This document shows, piece by piece, positions 1 through 7,701 of a DNA stretch of 64,000 bases; the first letter of the stretch is position 1, and each line of letters starts with the position of its first letter. The notes under the pieces were generated by a model, which saw nothing but the letters and a program-made list of their open reading frames with translations, was not told the origin of the DNA and did not search any database. This DNA is from Arthrobacter sp. SLBN-122 (GTDB lineage Bacteria; Actinomycetota; Actinomycetes; Actinomycetales; Micrococcaceae): NCBI RefSeq assembly GCF_006715165.1, contig NZ_VFMS01000001.1, forward strand, positions 992,001 through 1,056,000, given 5' to 3'. The position numbers and the translations under genes are program-made.

Positions 1-582
1 AAGAAGCTCACCAAGAAAAACACCTTCACCGACTTCGTTGACGCCACCGATTGGCTGGCGAACTCGGGTTGGGTGGATCCCTCCCGTATCGCCGCGCTGG
101 GCGGTTCGGCCGGCGGGCTCCTGATGGGCGCCGTGGCGAACATGGCACCGGAGAAGTACGCGGCCATCGTGGCGCAGGTGCCGTTCGTGGACCCGCTCAC
201 CAGCATCCTGGACCCGGACCTGCCGTTGTCCGCCCTGGAGTGGGAGGAGTGGGGCAACCCCATCACGGACCCCCAGGCCTACGCCTACATGAAGTCCTAC
301 TCCCCCTATGAGAACGTGCGCGAGGTGGCCTACCCCAAGATTGCCGCCGTGACGTCCTTCAACGACACTCGGGTCCTCTACGTTGAGCCGGCCAAGTGGG
401 TGCAGGAACTGCGGAACAAGACCACCGGCACCGCGCCGATCGTGATGAAGATCGAGATGGACGGCGGCCACGGCGGCGCGTCCGGCCGGTACGTCCAGTG
501 GCGGGAACGGGCCTGGGACTACGCCTTCATCGCCGACGCCCTGGGCGCCACCGAACTACTGCCGGGCGCCGGCCTGAAGTAG
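1..582 (+). CDS. ptrB: Oligopeptidase B (S9 family serine peptidase), C-terminal part
   Basis: The 5' end lies outside the window; 193 C-terminal residues are visible, open from base 1. This is the catalytic alpha/beta-hydrolase half of an S9 prolyl-oligopeptidase family enzyme. All three catalytic residues are present: Ser in GGSAGG (bases 106-108), Asp in SFNDTRV (364-366) and His in GGHGG (469-471). The stretch FNDTRVLYVEPAKWV is characteristic of oligopeptidase B, which cleaves short peptides after Lys or Arg in the cytoplasm. The gene ends at TAG and is followed by a strong hairpin, so it looks like the last gene of its transcript. The family assignment is firm; the choice of oligopeptidase B over prolyl oligopeptidase is likely. 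Confidence 0.88.
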   Translation, partial: KKLTKKNTFTDFVDATDWLANSGWVDPSRIAALGGSAGGLLMGAVANMAPEKYAAIVAQVPFVDPLTSILDPDLPLSALEWEEWGNPITDPQAYAYMKSYSPYENVREVAYPKIAAVTSFNDTRVLYVEPAKWVQELRNKTTGTAPIVMKIEMDGGHGGASGRYVQWRERAWDYAFIADALGATELLPGAGLK

Positions 583-593
583 GACTGAAGCGT

Positions 594-620
594 ACGACGG
601 CGGGCGGGTCCCGCCGTCGT
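594..620. terminator. Convergent hairpin terminator
   Basis: An 11-bp perfect stem (ACGACGGCGGG with its complement) and a short loop lie between ptrB (+) and the SRPBCC gene (-), followed on the plus strand by a pyrimidine-rich tract. It is placed to end both convergent transcripts. Confidence 0.7.
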
Positions 621-656
621 GGGCTTTCCTTTGCCCGCGCCCCAGCAGGCAGGGCT

Positions 657-1109
657 TCAGGTCTGCGGGTGCTCCACCAGCCATTCAGCGAGTGTTTCAA
701 GGTTGGCGCGGACGGTGCGTCCCTGGGCGCGCTCCACCAGCGGATCGGCGACCTTGCCAAAGATGCCGCCCAGGCCGGAATCTGCGTCAATCCGCTGGGT
801 GACGCGGGTGCCGCCATCGGCCGGTTCAAGGGTGAATGACACCGTGAAGTTCAGCTTTCCTTCAACGGAGCGGGACACCATTCGCCGTGGCGGCTCGAAC
901 TCCACCACCTCGACAGTCCAGTCGAAGCGCCGGCCCATGATCTTGCTTGTTCCCCGTCCCCGGCTTCCCCTCCCCACGGGGCCACCCCCCACCTGCTCAG
1001 AGGCGGTGACCGAGGAGTCATAGACGGCGATGTTTTCGAACTTCGACAGGAAATCGAAGACTTCCTGCGGCGGCCGGGCGATGACAACGGATTCTTCTAC
1101 TACTGGCAT
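657..1109 (-). CDS. SRPBCC family protein (polyketide cyclase/START-like)
   Basis: A 150-residue protein starting MPVVEESVVIARPPQEVFDFL, the usual opening beta-strand and helix of the SRPBCC/polyketide-cyclase fold (a cavity that binds hydrophobic ligands). The ATG at 1109 has an AGGAG ribosome site 8-9 bases upstream; the frame stays open further upstream but without such a site. A mid-protein run of charged beta strands and a C-terminal helix (ANLETLAEWLVEHPQT) fit the fold. No catalytic residues point to a substrate. It is divergent from the DUF2945 gene and may share its stress-type control region, but that is inference. Confidence 0.72.
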   Translation of the reverse strand: MPVVEESVVIARPPQEVFDFLSKFENIAVYDSSVTASEQVGGGPVGRGSRGRGTSKIMGRRFDWTVEVVEFEPPRRMVSRSVEGKLNFTVSFTLEPADGGTRVTQRIDADSGLGGIFGKVADPLVERAQGRTVRANLETLAEWLVEHPQT

Positions 1110-1206
1110 CGGATTCTCCTGAACAGCACCTGCTGCCGACGCGGCTCGTCCGGCAGGTAGGCACAGCGCCAGCTTGGACCGCTGCCGTGTCACTGTCAAT
1201 GCGCCA

Positions 1207-1230
1207 ATAAGCTAACCATGCTTACTATTG
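1207..1230 (+). promoter_or_regulatory. Conserved 24-bp element upstream of the DUF2945 gene
   Basis: An inverted repeat TAAGC-N7-GCTTA is followed by ACTATTG. 21 of its 24 bases match an element at 31438-31461 (opposite strand) next to the CsbD and pentapeptide genes. It lies about 40 bases upstream of the DUF2945 start and probably binds a shared stress regulator. Confidence 0.5.
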
Positions 1231-1268
1231 TGGGGCACTTGTTTTCCGCAGGGACCAGAGGAGCGGGC

Positions 1269-1475
1269 ATGTCATTAAGCAAGGGAACGCACGTGGAGTG
1301 GAACACTTCGCAGGGCAAGACGCACGGCAAAATCGTGGAAAAGAAGACCAGCGACTTCGACCTGGACGGCAATACGCACCGCGCCACTGAGGATGAGCCG
1401 CAGTACGTGGTGGAGTCGGAGAAGACCGGTGCCCGTGCGGCCCACAAGGCATCCGCGCTGACTGAGAAGAAGTAG
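1269..1475 (+). CDS. DUF2945 / hypervirulence-associated TUDOR-domain small protein
   Basis: A 68-residue basic protein, MSLSKGTHVEWNTSQGKTHG..., matching the DUF2945 family (Hva1_TUDOR): a short SH3-like barrel with the VEWNTSQG and EPQYVVESEKTG stretches and a lysine-rich C-terminus. The ATG at 1269 has a GAGGAG ribosome site 4-5 bases upstream and is preferred over an upstream ATG at 1218. Such proteins are common in soil actinobacteria and are usually annotated without a function. The conserved element at 1207-1230, also found beside a CsbD gene, suggests stress regulation. The oxidoreductase gene begins 4 bases after its stop, so the two are probably co-transcribed. Confidence 0.8.
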   Translation: MSLSKGTHVEWNTSQGKTHGKIVEKKTSDFDLDGNTHRATEDEPQYVVESEKTGARAAHKASALTEKK

Positions 1476-1479
1476 CGCC

Positions 1480-2676
1480 GTGCCTGTCCAGCATGAGGTG
1501 GTCATCATCGGCGGCGGCAATGCCGGCATTTCGCTGGCCGCCAGGTTGCAGCGCTACGGCGTCAAGGACGTGGCGGTGATCGAACCACGGGACCACCACC
1601 TGTACCAGCCGCTGTTTTCGCACATCGCAGGCGGCCGGGCCCAGGCCAAGGAAGCCGTCCGGCCCCAGCAATCGGTTGTCCCCCAGGGCGTCACCTGGAT
1701 CCGGGACGCGGCGGCGGGCGTGGACGCCGATGCCAACACCGTCGCCTTGGAGTCCGGGGCCTCTGTGGCTTACGGCCAGCTGGTGGTGTGCCCCGGGCTG
1801 CAGTATGACTGGGATTCGGTTCCGGGGCTGGCCGAGGCCGTGCACTCGCCGCATGGCGCCTCCCATTATGAGTTCGATCTTGCCCCCAAGGCCTGGACGC
1901 TGCTCAGCGGAATGACCTCCGGCACCGCCGTTTTCACGATGCCAGGGGGACCCATCAAGTGCGGCGGCGCGGCCCAGAAACCCATGTACCTTGCCTGCGA
2001 CTACTGGCGTGAACAAGGGGTCCTGGACAAGATCCGGGTGGTGATGGTGCAGCCCTACCCCACGGTGTTCGGGGTTCCGGAAGTGGACCGTGAGTTGGAC
2101 CGGAAGATCGCCGAGTACGGGATCGAACTGCGGACCAACAGCGAACTAGTGTCCGTGAGCGCTGCAGGCCGCAGGGCAACCATTCGGGACAACGCCGCAA
2201 ACACCACCGAGGACCTGGCCTACGACGTCCTCAATGCCGTCCCGCCACAGTCGGCCCCGGACTGGCTCAAGGCCACGGATCTGCCGGCCGGCGGTGACGC
2301 GGGCGGCTTCGTGGAGGTGGACCGGCAGACGCTCCGGCACCTGCGCTACCCCAATGTGTGGTCCCTGGGTGACGCCGCAGGAACCACCAACTCCAAATCG
2401 GGCGGCGCGCTGCGCAAGCAGACCAAGGTGGTGGCGAAGAACTTGGTGGCGGCCCGGAAAGGCAAGCCGCTGCCGGCGAAGTACAACGGTTACTCGGTGT
2501 GTCCGTTCACGGTGTCAAGGGACACCGTGGTTTTCGCCGAATTCGACGACCGGTACCGGCCCATGCCCACCGTTCCCCGGGTTCCCACCTGGAATGAGAG
2601 CAAACTGTCATGGCTCGTGGACCGGGACCTGTTTCCGAAGATCTACTGGAACCTGATCCTCAAGGGCCGGGCGTAA
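1480..2676 (+). CDS. sqr: Type II sulfide:quinone oxidoreductase
   Basis: A 398-residue FAD-dependent pyridine-nucleotide-disulfide fold protein. The N-terminal Rossmann motif GGGNAG lies near residues 11-16 and a second FAD-binding region, WSLGDAAGTTNSKSGGA, near 295-310. Two cysteines sit where the redox pair of type II SQR is expected: Cys161 in PIKCGGAAQK and Cys341 in YSVCPF, closely resembling the mitochondrial SQRDL motifs. The predicted role is oxidation of sulfide to persulfide or polysulfide with electrons passed to menaquinone at the membrane face. The start is a GTG just after the DUF2945 stop. A generic NAD(P)/FAD oxidoreductase is the fallback, but the cysteine pair makes SQR likely. 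Confidence 0.8.
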   Translation: MPVQHEVVIIGGGNAGISLAARLQRYGVKDVAVIEPRDHHLYQPLFSHIAGGRAQAKEAVRPQQSVVPQGVTWIRDAAAGVDADANTVALESGASVAYGQLVVCPGLQYDWDSVPGLAEAVHSPHGASHYEFDLAPKAWTLLSGMTSGTAVFTMPGGPIKCGGAAQKPMYLACDYWREQGVLDKIRVVMVQPYPTVFGVPEVDRELDRKIAEYGIELRTNSELVSVSAAGRRATIRDNAANTTEDLAYDVLNAVPPQSAPDWLKATDLPAGGDAGGFVEVDRQTLRHLRYPNVWSLGDAAGTTNSKSGGALRKQTKVVAKNLVAARKGKPLPAKYNGYSVCPFTVSRDTVVFAEFDDRYRPMPTVPRVPTWNESKLSWLVDRDLFPKIYWNLILKGRA

Positions 2677-2679
2677 AAC

Positions 2680-3240
2680 CTAGCCGGCGGAACCGATCCG
2701 CCACTCATCGGCGAGGATGGCGTAGGTGAGCTCGGTGGCCCACTGGCCTTTGTAGTGCCACTTGTCGATGTGCCGCGCCTCCAGCCGCATGCCCAGCCGG
2801 CCGCACAGTGACGCCGACGCCCCGTTGAGCTCGTCCAGCCGGGCTTCAATCCGGTGCATGCCCAGCTCCTTGAAACCCAGGTTGAGGACGGCCCCCGCGG
2901 CCTCCGTGCCGTAGCCCTTGCCGCGGGCTCCAGGCGCCAGGGTCCACCCCACTTCGCCCTGGCCGCGCCCCGGCAGCCATTTGAGCACCACTTCACCCTG
3001 CAACCCGGGCTCATCCGCCGCCTCAATGGCAAGGGCTACCCAGTCGCCTTCCTTTTCGAAGACAAAGTTGGCGTACCGGCCCACCCGCTCCATCGACTGC
3101 GTGTAGCTTTTGGCCGGGCCCGGCAGGAACCGGGCGGTCTCCGGCAACGAGTGGTAGGCGTGGAACGCGTCCAGGTCACCGCCGTCAAACCGGCGAAGGA
3201 CCAGCCGTTCGGTGCGGATCGGCAGGGAGATCTCAGGCAT
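2680..3240 (-). CDS. GNAT family N-acetyltransferase (RimJ/RimL type)
   Basis: A 186-residue protein opening IRTERLVLRRF, the standard start of RimJ/RimL-like GNAT acetyltransferases. The acetyl-CoA-binding region is visible as EVGWTLAPGARGKGYGTEA (residues about 110-130), followed by the helix-strand LNLGFKELGMHRIEARLDELN. It transfers an acetyl group from acetyl-CoA to an amine, possibly a protein N-terminus or a small molecule; the substrate is unknown. The ATG has a TAGCCT -10 box six bases upstream and no clear ribosome site, so the transcript is probably leaderless. It lies tail-to-tail with sqr. Confidence 0.85.
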   Translation of the reverse strand: MPEISLPIRTERLVLRRFDGGDLDAFHAYHSLPETARFLPGPAKSYTQSMERVGRYANFVFEKEGDWVALAIEAADEPGLQGEVVLKWLPGRGQGEVGWTLAPGARGKGYGTEAAGAVLNLGFKELGMHRIEARLDELNGASASLCGRLGMRLEARHIDKWHYKGQWATELTYAILADEWRIGSAG

Positions 3241-3263
3241 GGATCGAGGCTAACCCTTGGTTC

Positions 3264-3323
3264 ATCGGTTGCTCCAAAAACGTCGTTTTGGGCGCCCAAA
3301 AGGACCGTTATGGAGCAGTCGAT
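3264..3323. repeat. 60-bp imperfect palindromic repeat (copy A)
   Basis: Two 30-base arms match at 24 positions, with ATCG-nn-TGCTCCA at the outside and a TTTTGGGC/GCCCAAAA centre. It overlaps the last codons and stop of ackA, so the ackA C-terminus SSTAP is encoded in one arm. It is related to the palindromes at 18664, 31775 and 33763. Confidence 0.75.
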
Positions 3324-4474
3324 GATCCGACGACGGCGGCTGTCGCCTCTGCGATGGCACGTTCCTCATCCGTGGGCACCACCAGGACGGGAATCGCGGA
3401 GGACGGCGTGGAAATGACGCGCGGCTCCTTTGACCGCTCGGCGTTCAGGCCGCCGTCGAGCTCGATGCCCAAGGCGCCCAGCTTGTCCGCCACCAAAGCA
3501 CGGAACTGCTGGGAGTTCTCGCCGATGCCGGCCGTGAACACCAGCGCCTTGGCCCCGCCGACGGCCACGTGGTAGCCGCCGATGTATTTGGCCAGGCGGT
3601 AGGACGCCACCGCGAGGGCCATCGCGGCCTTCCCGTCACCGGACTCGGAGGCTTCCACCACCGAGCGCATGTCATTGTTGCCGGCCAGGCCCTTCAGCCC
3701 CGATTCCCGGTTGAGCATGGTGTCGATGTCCTCGGGCGTCCAGCCGGCGCGGCCAAGGAACACCAGGATGGAGGGGTCCAGGTCGCCGGAGCGGGTGCCC
3801 ATGACCAGGCCCTCGAGAGGGGTGAAGCCCATGGAGGTGTCCACGGACCGCCCTCCACGGATGGCGGTGACGGAGGCGCCGTTGCCGAGGTGGGCGATGA
3901 CGCCGTCGAACTCCTCGATGGGGAGGTCCAGCAGCGCGGCCGACCGGCGCGCCACGTACTCGTGCGAGGTCCCGTGGAAGCCGTAGCGGCGGATGCCGTG
4001 GTTGGTGTACAGCTCGTCCGGGACTGCGTAGCGCCAGGCGTGCTCCGGCAGGGTCCGGTGGAAGGCGGTGTCGAAAACGGCCACCTGCGGCATTGTGGGC
4101 CACTTTTTGGTGATGGCACGGATGCCCAGGACGTTGGCGGGGTTGTGCAGCGGGGCCAGCGGGTTGAGGCGTTCGATGGCGCGGGTGATCTCGTTGTCCA
4201 CCAGCACGGGTTCGGCGAACCGCTCGCCGCCGTGGACCACCCGGTGCCCCACCGCGGCCAGCTCGAGGTCGCCCAGCTCCTGGTGGATGGCCGCGTCCAC
4301 CTGCTCCAGTGCCTCCGCGTGGTCCCGCGGGCCCACGATCTCGCCGTCTCCGCCGCCGCCGTTGCCCATGCCGATCTTCTCGATCAGCCCCTCGGTGAGG
4401 ACCGTCCCGGCCGTCACATCACGGACCTGGTACTTCAGGGACGACGAACCGGAGTTGATGACGAGCACGAGCAT
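3308..4474 (-). CDS. ackA: Acetate kinase
   Basis: A 388-residue ASKHA-fold kinase that interconverts acetate + ATP and acetyl phosphate + ADP, the partner of Pta. Family signatures are plain: NSGSSSLKYQ at the N-terminus, GHRVVHGGE, the catalytic Asp135 in VAVFDTAFH, GFHGTSHEYV near 166-174, and HLGNGASV. The ATG has a strong GAGGAGG ribosome site. A TATAGT -10 box lies near 4514-4519 on the minus strand. The gene normally neighbours pta, but here pta lies about 7 kb away on the same strand with a sugar-acid module between. Its 3' end lies in a palindromic repeat, which may serve as terminator. Confidence 0.97.
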   Translation of the reverse strand: MLVLVINSGSSSLKYQVRDVTAGTVLTEGLIEKIGMGNGGGGDGEIVGPRDHAEALEQVDAAIHQELGDLELAAVGHRVVHGGERFAEPVLVDNEITRAIERLNPLAPLHNPANVLGIRAITKKWPTMPQVAVFDTAFHRTLPEHAWRYAVPDELYTNHGIRRYGFHGTSHEYVARRSAALLDLPIEEFDGVIAHLGNGASVTAIRGGRSVDTSMGFTPLEGLVMGTRSGDLDPSILVFLGRAGWTPEDIDTMLNRESGLKGLAGNNDMRSVVEASESGDGKAAMALAVASYRLAKYIGGYHVAVGGAKALVFTAGIGENSQQFRALVADKLGALGIELDGGLNAERSKEPRVISTPSSAIPVLVVPTDEERAIAEATAAVVGSSTAP

Positions 4475-4612
4475 GCGGGGCCTCCTCAGCCTGGCGTCTG
4501 CAGTTCAACCCCCACTATATGTGCCGCGCCGCGCGGCTGATTCCTTGCGGATCGGGCGCGGCTGTGCCTATGGTCGGCGGACAAGGCTGGACCACGCCGA
4601 GAGGACAATTCC

Positions 4613-4903
4613 ATGACGAACGAGCCCAATTCGATCGACGAGAACGACCCCACCAACACGGGATCCAGCAGCACGGCCCCGCTCAACGCCCAGCCGGACT
4701 CGGGCAGCAAGAATGATCCCACGGGCGTGGAGGGCGCCAACCCGGCCCTGGACGACACCGGCCACGTCAAGGCCGCGGAGACCGGGGAAGCGCCGGAGGC
4801 ACCGGAGAACCGGGAGGACCTGGACCTCACGCCGCAGGGCCTCTCGGACGAAGCTGCCAAGCAGGAGGACCCGGAGAGCCTGGCCAAGCCGGACAACAGC
4901 TAA
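4613..4903 (+). CDS. Small acidic, probably disordered hypothetical protein
   Basis: A 96-residue protein rich in Asp, Glu, Asn, Pro and Ser with no hydrophobic segment and no cysteine, for example NSIDENDPTNTGSSS near the start and a C-terminus rich in ED pairs. I recognise no family. The ATG has a GAGAGGA ribosome site 8 bases upstream. It is divergent from ackA and is followed 8 bases later by a 58-bp hairpin that ends its transcript. Composition suggests an intrinsically disordered, possibly stress-related protein like the one at 17808, but this is inference. Confidence 0.65.
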   Translation: MTNEPNSIDENDPTNTGSSSTAPLNAQPDSGSKNDPTGVEGANPALDDTGHVKAAETGEAPEAPENREDLDLTPQGLSDEAAKQEDPESLAKPDNS

Positions 4904-4910
4904 GGACACC

Positions 4911-4968
4911 AGCGCAAAAAGTACGACGCCGGCACTTTCCAAAGTGCCGGCGTCGTATTTTTTGCGCT
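4911..4968. terminator. Near-perfect 58-bp hairpin terminator, left edge of the sugar-acid module
   Basis: Two 28-base arms match at 27 positions around a 2-base centre, with the core CGACGCCGGCACTT and a T-run on each strand, so it can terminate both the small + gene and the - FAH gene. The core is repeated in the hairpin at 11573-11616 at the other edge of the module. Confidence 0.85.
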
Positions 4969-4975
4969 GTGGCAA

Positions 4976-6175
4976 CTACGCCCGGGCCCCCTGCCGCTGC
5001 GCGGCCAGGTAAGCGAACAGCCGGCGAAGGCCGAACGACCATTCCGGAAGCTCCTCGCACGGGCCCACCCTGTTCACCAGGGCACCGAGGTGCCGGCTGC
5101 GGATGGTCACCAGGTCGCCGTGTTTGTGCGTGAAGCCCTCCCCCGGCACATCGCGGTCCTGCGTTGGGGCGAACAGCGTCCCCGTGAAGAGCGCGAACCC
5201 GTCCGGATACTGGTGGTGCTTTCCATAGGTCGCGGCCACAAGCTCCTCGAACGGCCTGCTGATCCGGGCAACGCTGTTCCGGCCCTCCAGCAGGTAGCCG
5301 TCCGGGCCCTCAACGCGCAGGAGGATCTCCTCATCGCGCAGCGTATCCAGCGTGAAGGCGCCGTCGAAGAGCCGGATGAACGGGCCCAGCGCGCTGGAGG
5401 CGTTGTTGTCCTTGGCCTTGCCCAGCAGCAGCGCGCTCCTGCCTTCCACATCGCGCAGGTTCACGTCGTTGCCCAGCGTTGCGCCCACCACGTTGCCGGC
5501 GGAGGTGGCGATCAGGACCAGCTCAGGCTCGGGGTTGTTCCAGGACGAAAAGGCCGGGATCCCGATGCCAGCTCCCAGGCCCACCGAGGACAGGACCGGG
5601 GCCTTGGTGAAGACCTCCGGGTCCGGGCCGATCCCCACCTCCAGGTACTGCGACCACAGGCCTTCGGAGATCAGGACGCGTTTGGCCTCGGCGGCTTCCG
5701 GCGATCCCGGCCGCAGGGCGGAGATGCTTCCGCCCAGGGCGCGCCCCACCAGTTCCCGCACTTCGGCTGCACGTCCAGCGTCACCGGCACAGCGCTCCTC
5801 GATGACCCGCTCGATCATGCTGTCCACGAACGTGACGCCGCAGGCCTTGATGACCTGGAGGTCCACGGGGGCCAGCAGCCTGGTCCGGGTGCTGTCGCCC
5901 GCCAGGGAAGCGTTGACGACGGCGGCCGCCTCCCACCGCGGTTCCGCCAGGCTGGGATCCGCGAGGGCGGAGCGGACGGCGGCTGCCGGGTCCGGGAGCT
6001 CCAGGAGCTCCGCGACGGTTCCGGCCACGCGGTGCAGATCAAAGATGCTGCCCCCGCTGACGGCGACAACGCGCGGGCCGCCACTCTCCACATCCCAGAC
6101 CCGCCCGATCAGCAGGGCCTGGTCCGCATCCTCGGGAAGGACTCCCTGGACTTCTTCAGGGCTTATGGCGTTCAC
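4976..6175 (-). CDS. Fumarylacetoacetate hydrolase family enzyme (AraD1-like 2-keto-3-deoxy-aldonate dehydratase)
   Basis: A 399-residue protein, longer than simple FAH hydrolases (about 280). The FAH fold is seen in the C-terminal two-thirds, including the metal-site region NNPEPELVLIA and LGNDVNLRDVEGRSALLLGKAKDNNASSALGPF. The GTG start overlaps the aldehyde dehydrogenase stop (GTGA), so the two are translationally coupled. With an aldehyde dehydrogenase and a sugar-acid dehydratase in the same operon, the simplest role is dehydration of 2-keto-3-deoxy-pentonate to 2-oxoglutarate semialdehyde, as in non-phosphorylative arabinose routes. Hydrolysis of a diketo sugar acid is the alternative. 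Family is firm, reaction inferred. Confidence 0.8.
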   Translation of the reverse strand: MNAISPEEVQGVLPEDADQALLIGRVWDVESGGPRVVAVSGGSIFDLHRVAGTVAELLELPDPAAAVRSALADPSLAEPRWEAAAVVNASLAGDSTRTRLLAPVDLQVIKACGVTFVDSMIERVIEERCAGDAGRAAEVRELVGRALGGSISALRPGSPEAAEAKRVLISEGLWSQYLEVGIGPDPEVFTKAPVLSSVGLGAGIGIPAFSSWNNPEPELVLIATSAGNVVGATLGNDVNLRDVEGRSALLLGKAKDNNASSALGPFIRLFDGAFTLDTLRDEEILLRVEGPDGYLLEGRNSVARISRPFEELVAATYGKHHQYPDGFALFTGTLFAPTQDRDVPGEGFTHKHGDLVTIRSRHLGALVNRVGPCEELPEWSFGLRRLFAYLAAQRQGARA

Positions 6176-7701
6176 TGCTTGTCCTCCCTGGCGGCCACGG
6201 ACCCGGCCGCGGGGACGGACGGGCGCTGCCAGACGCCGTCGACCCTTTGCGGCACCTGCCAGGGATTGTTATCCCGCAACGGTTCAGGCAGGCGCTGCGC
6301 CGGGAATGACTGGTACGCCAGGGGCCGCAGGAAGCGGCGGATCGCTGCCGTCCCCACCGAGGTGGTGTTTGAGGTGGTGGCCGGGTAGGGCCCGCCGTGG
6401 TGCTGGGCGTAGCTGACGGTGACCCCGGTGGGCCAGCCGTTCCACAGGACCCTGCCGCTGATGTCCGCCAGCCTGGCGGCGAGCGCGTCCACGTCGTCCT
6501 CAGCTTCAGCCTGCAGCGTGGTGGTCAGCTGCCCTTCCAGCAGCCCCGCCAGGGCCGGCAACTCGGATTCGTCACCGTATTCGACCACCAGGCTGGCCGG
6601 GCCGAACATTTCCTGGCGGAGCAGCTCCGGGTTCTTCCGGACGTCCGTTGCGGTGGTGAGCAGGACCGTGGGGGCCGGTTCCTCGGCAAAGTTGCCTTCC
6701 ACCAGGACCTCAACGCCGCCGCTGTCCCGGAGCCGGGTAACGGCACCGGCGTAACCATCGTGCAGGCGGGGGCTGAGCAGCCGGGCGGGGGTAAACCCTG
6801 ACAGGGCCTGCTCCAGCTCGCGGCGGATGCCATCAGCCTGTCCCGCGGGGATGAACAGGAGCCCGGGCTTGGTGCAGAACTGGCCCATTCCCAGAGTGAA
6901 TGAGGCAGCGTAGCCGGCAAGGATTTCCGCCCGCCGGGTTGCCCAGGCCTTGCCCGTGACGAAGACGGCGTTGATGCCGCCCAGTTCGCCGAAGAACGGG
7001 ATGGGTTCCGGGCGGGCAGCGATGCGGTTGAGCAGAGCCCGGCCGCCGGCCGTGGAGCCGGTGAAGCCGATGGCCTTGACCAGGGAGTGGTCAACGAGTG
7101 CCTCGCCGGCCTGCCGTCCGGTCACCATAGCGAACAGGCCCGACGGCGCCCCGGCACTTTCCAGCGCGTCGACCACCGTGCGCACGGTCCGGGCAGCAAG
7201 CCGTGCGTGCGCGTCGTGCGCCTTGTGGACCACGGCGCAGCCAGCGGCCAGGGCCGACGCGCTGTCCCCGCCCATCACGCTGAACGCAAAGGGGAAGTTG
7301 GAGGCACCGAAGACGCCAACGACGCCGAGCGGAACGTTGCAGCGCCGAAGGTCAGGGCGCGGGCCCATGGGCCAGTCGGGATCGGCGTGGTCGATGGTGG
7401 CGTCGAAGTGCTCACCCTGGCGGATTTCCGCTGCGAAGAGCCGCAGCTGGAACACGGTGCGCTTCAGTTCCCCTTCCAGCCGGGCCGCCCCAAGGTGCGT
7501 TTCCGCGACGGCGGTCTCCACCAGCCCCGCAGCATCCTGCTCCAGGCCGGCGGCAATGGCGTCCAGCCATGATGCGCGCCGCTGCGGGTCCGCCAGCCGG
7601 GCCTGTTCGAAGGCACGGTGGGCGGCAGTGACCGCCGCGTCCAGCTGCCCCACGGTGGTGGGGTCGGCAAGGACGGCAGTTCCTTCCGGCGCCGTGTTCA
7701 T
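6172..7701 (-). CDS. NADP-dependent aldehyde dehydrogenase, 2-oxoglutarate semialdehyde type
   Basis: A 509-residue aldehyde dehydrogenase. The catalytic Cys276 lies in [10 protein letters not shown] and the general-base Glu239 in FFGELGG; the cofactor loop GFTGSTAGG is near 212-220. The [13 protein letters not shown] pattern is typical of the subgroup containing 2-oxoglutarate (alpha-ketoglutaric) semialdehyde dehydrogenases. Predicted role: oxidise the aldehyde made by the FAH-family enzyme to 2-oxoglutarate for the TCA cycle. The ATG at 7701 overlaps the dehydratase stop by 4 bases and its own stop overlaps the FAH start, giving a tightly coupled three-gene operon. An in-frame upstream GTG at 7770 lies inside fucD and is less likely. 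Confidence 0.9.
   Translation of the reverse strand: MNTAPEGTAVLADPTTVGQLDAAVTAAHRAFEQARLADPQRRASWLDAIAAGLEQDAAGLVETAVAETHLGAARLEGELKRTVFQLRLFAAEIRQGEHFDATIDHADPDWPMGPRPDLRRCNVPLGVVGVFGASNFPFAFSVMGGDSASALAAGCAVVHKAHDAHARLAARTVRTVVDALESAGAPSGLFAMVTGRQAGEALVDHSLVKAIGFTGSTAGGRALLNRIAARPEPIPFFGELGGINAVFVTGKAWATRRAEILAGYAASFTLGMGQFCTKPGLLFIPAGQADGIRRELEQALSGFTPARLLSPRLHDGYAGAVTRLRDSGGVEVLVEGNFAEEPAPTVLLTTATDVRKNPELLRQEMFGPASLVVEYGDESELPALAGLLEGQLTTTLQAEAEDDVDALAARLADISGRVLWNGWPTGVTVSYAQHHGGPYPATTSNTTSVGTAAIRRFLRPLAYQSFPAQRLPEPLRDNNPWQVPQRVDGVWQRPSVPAAGSVAAREDKQ

Noticed and set aside
1225..2016. Long open frame on the minus strand opposite sqr, and similar long antisense frames over most genes
   Set aside because: High GC third positions leave antisense frames open; the antisense translations show no domains and are Arg/Gly/His/Pro-rich, while the plus-strand products match known families.
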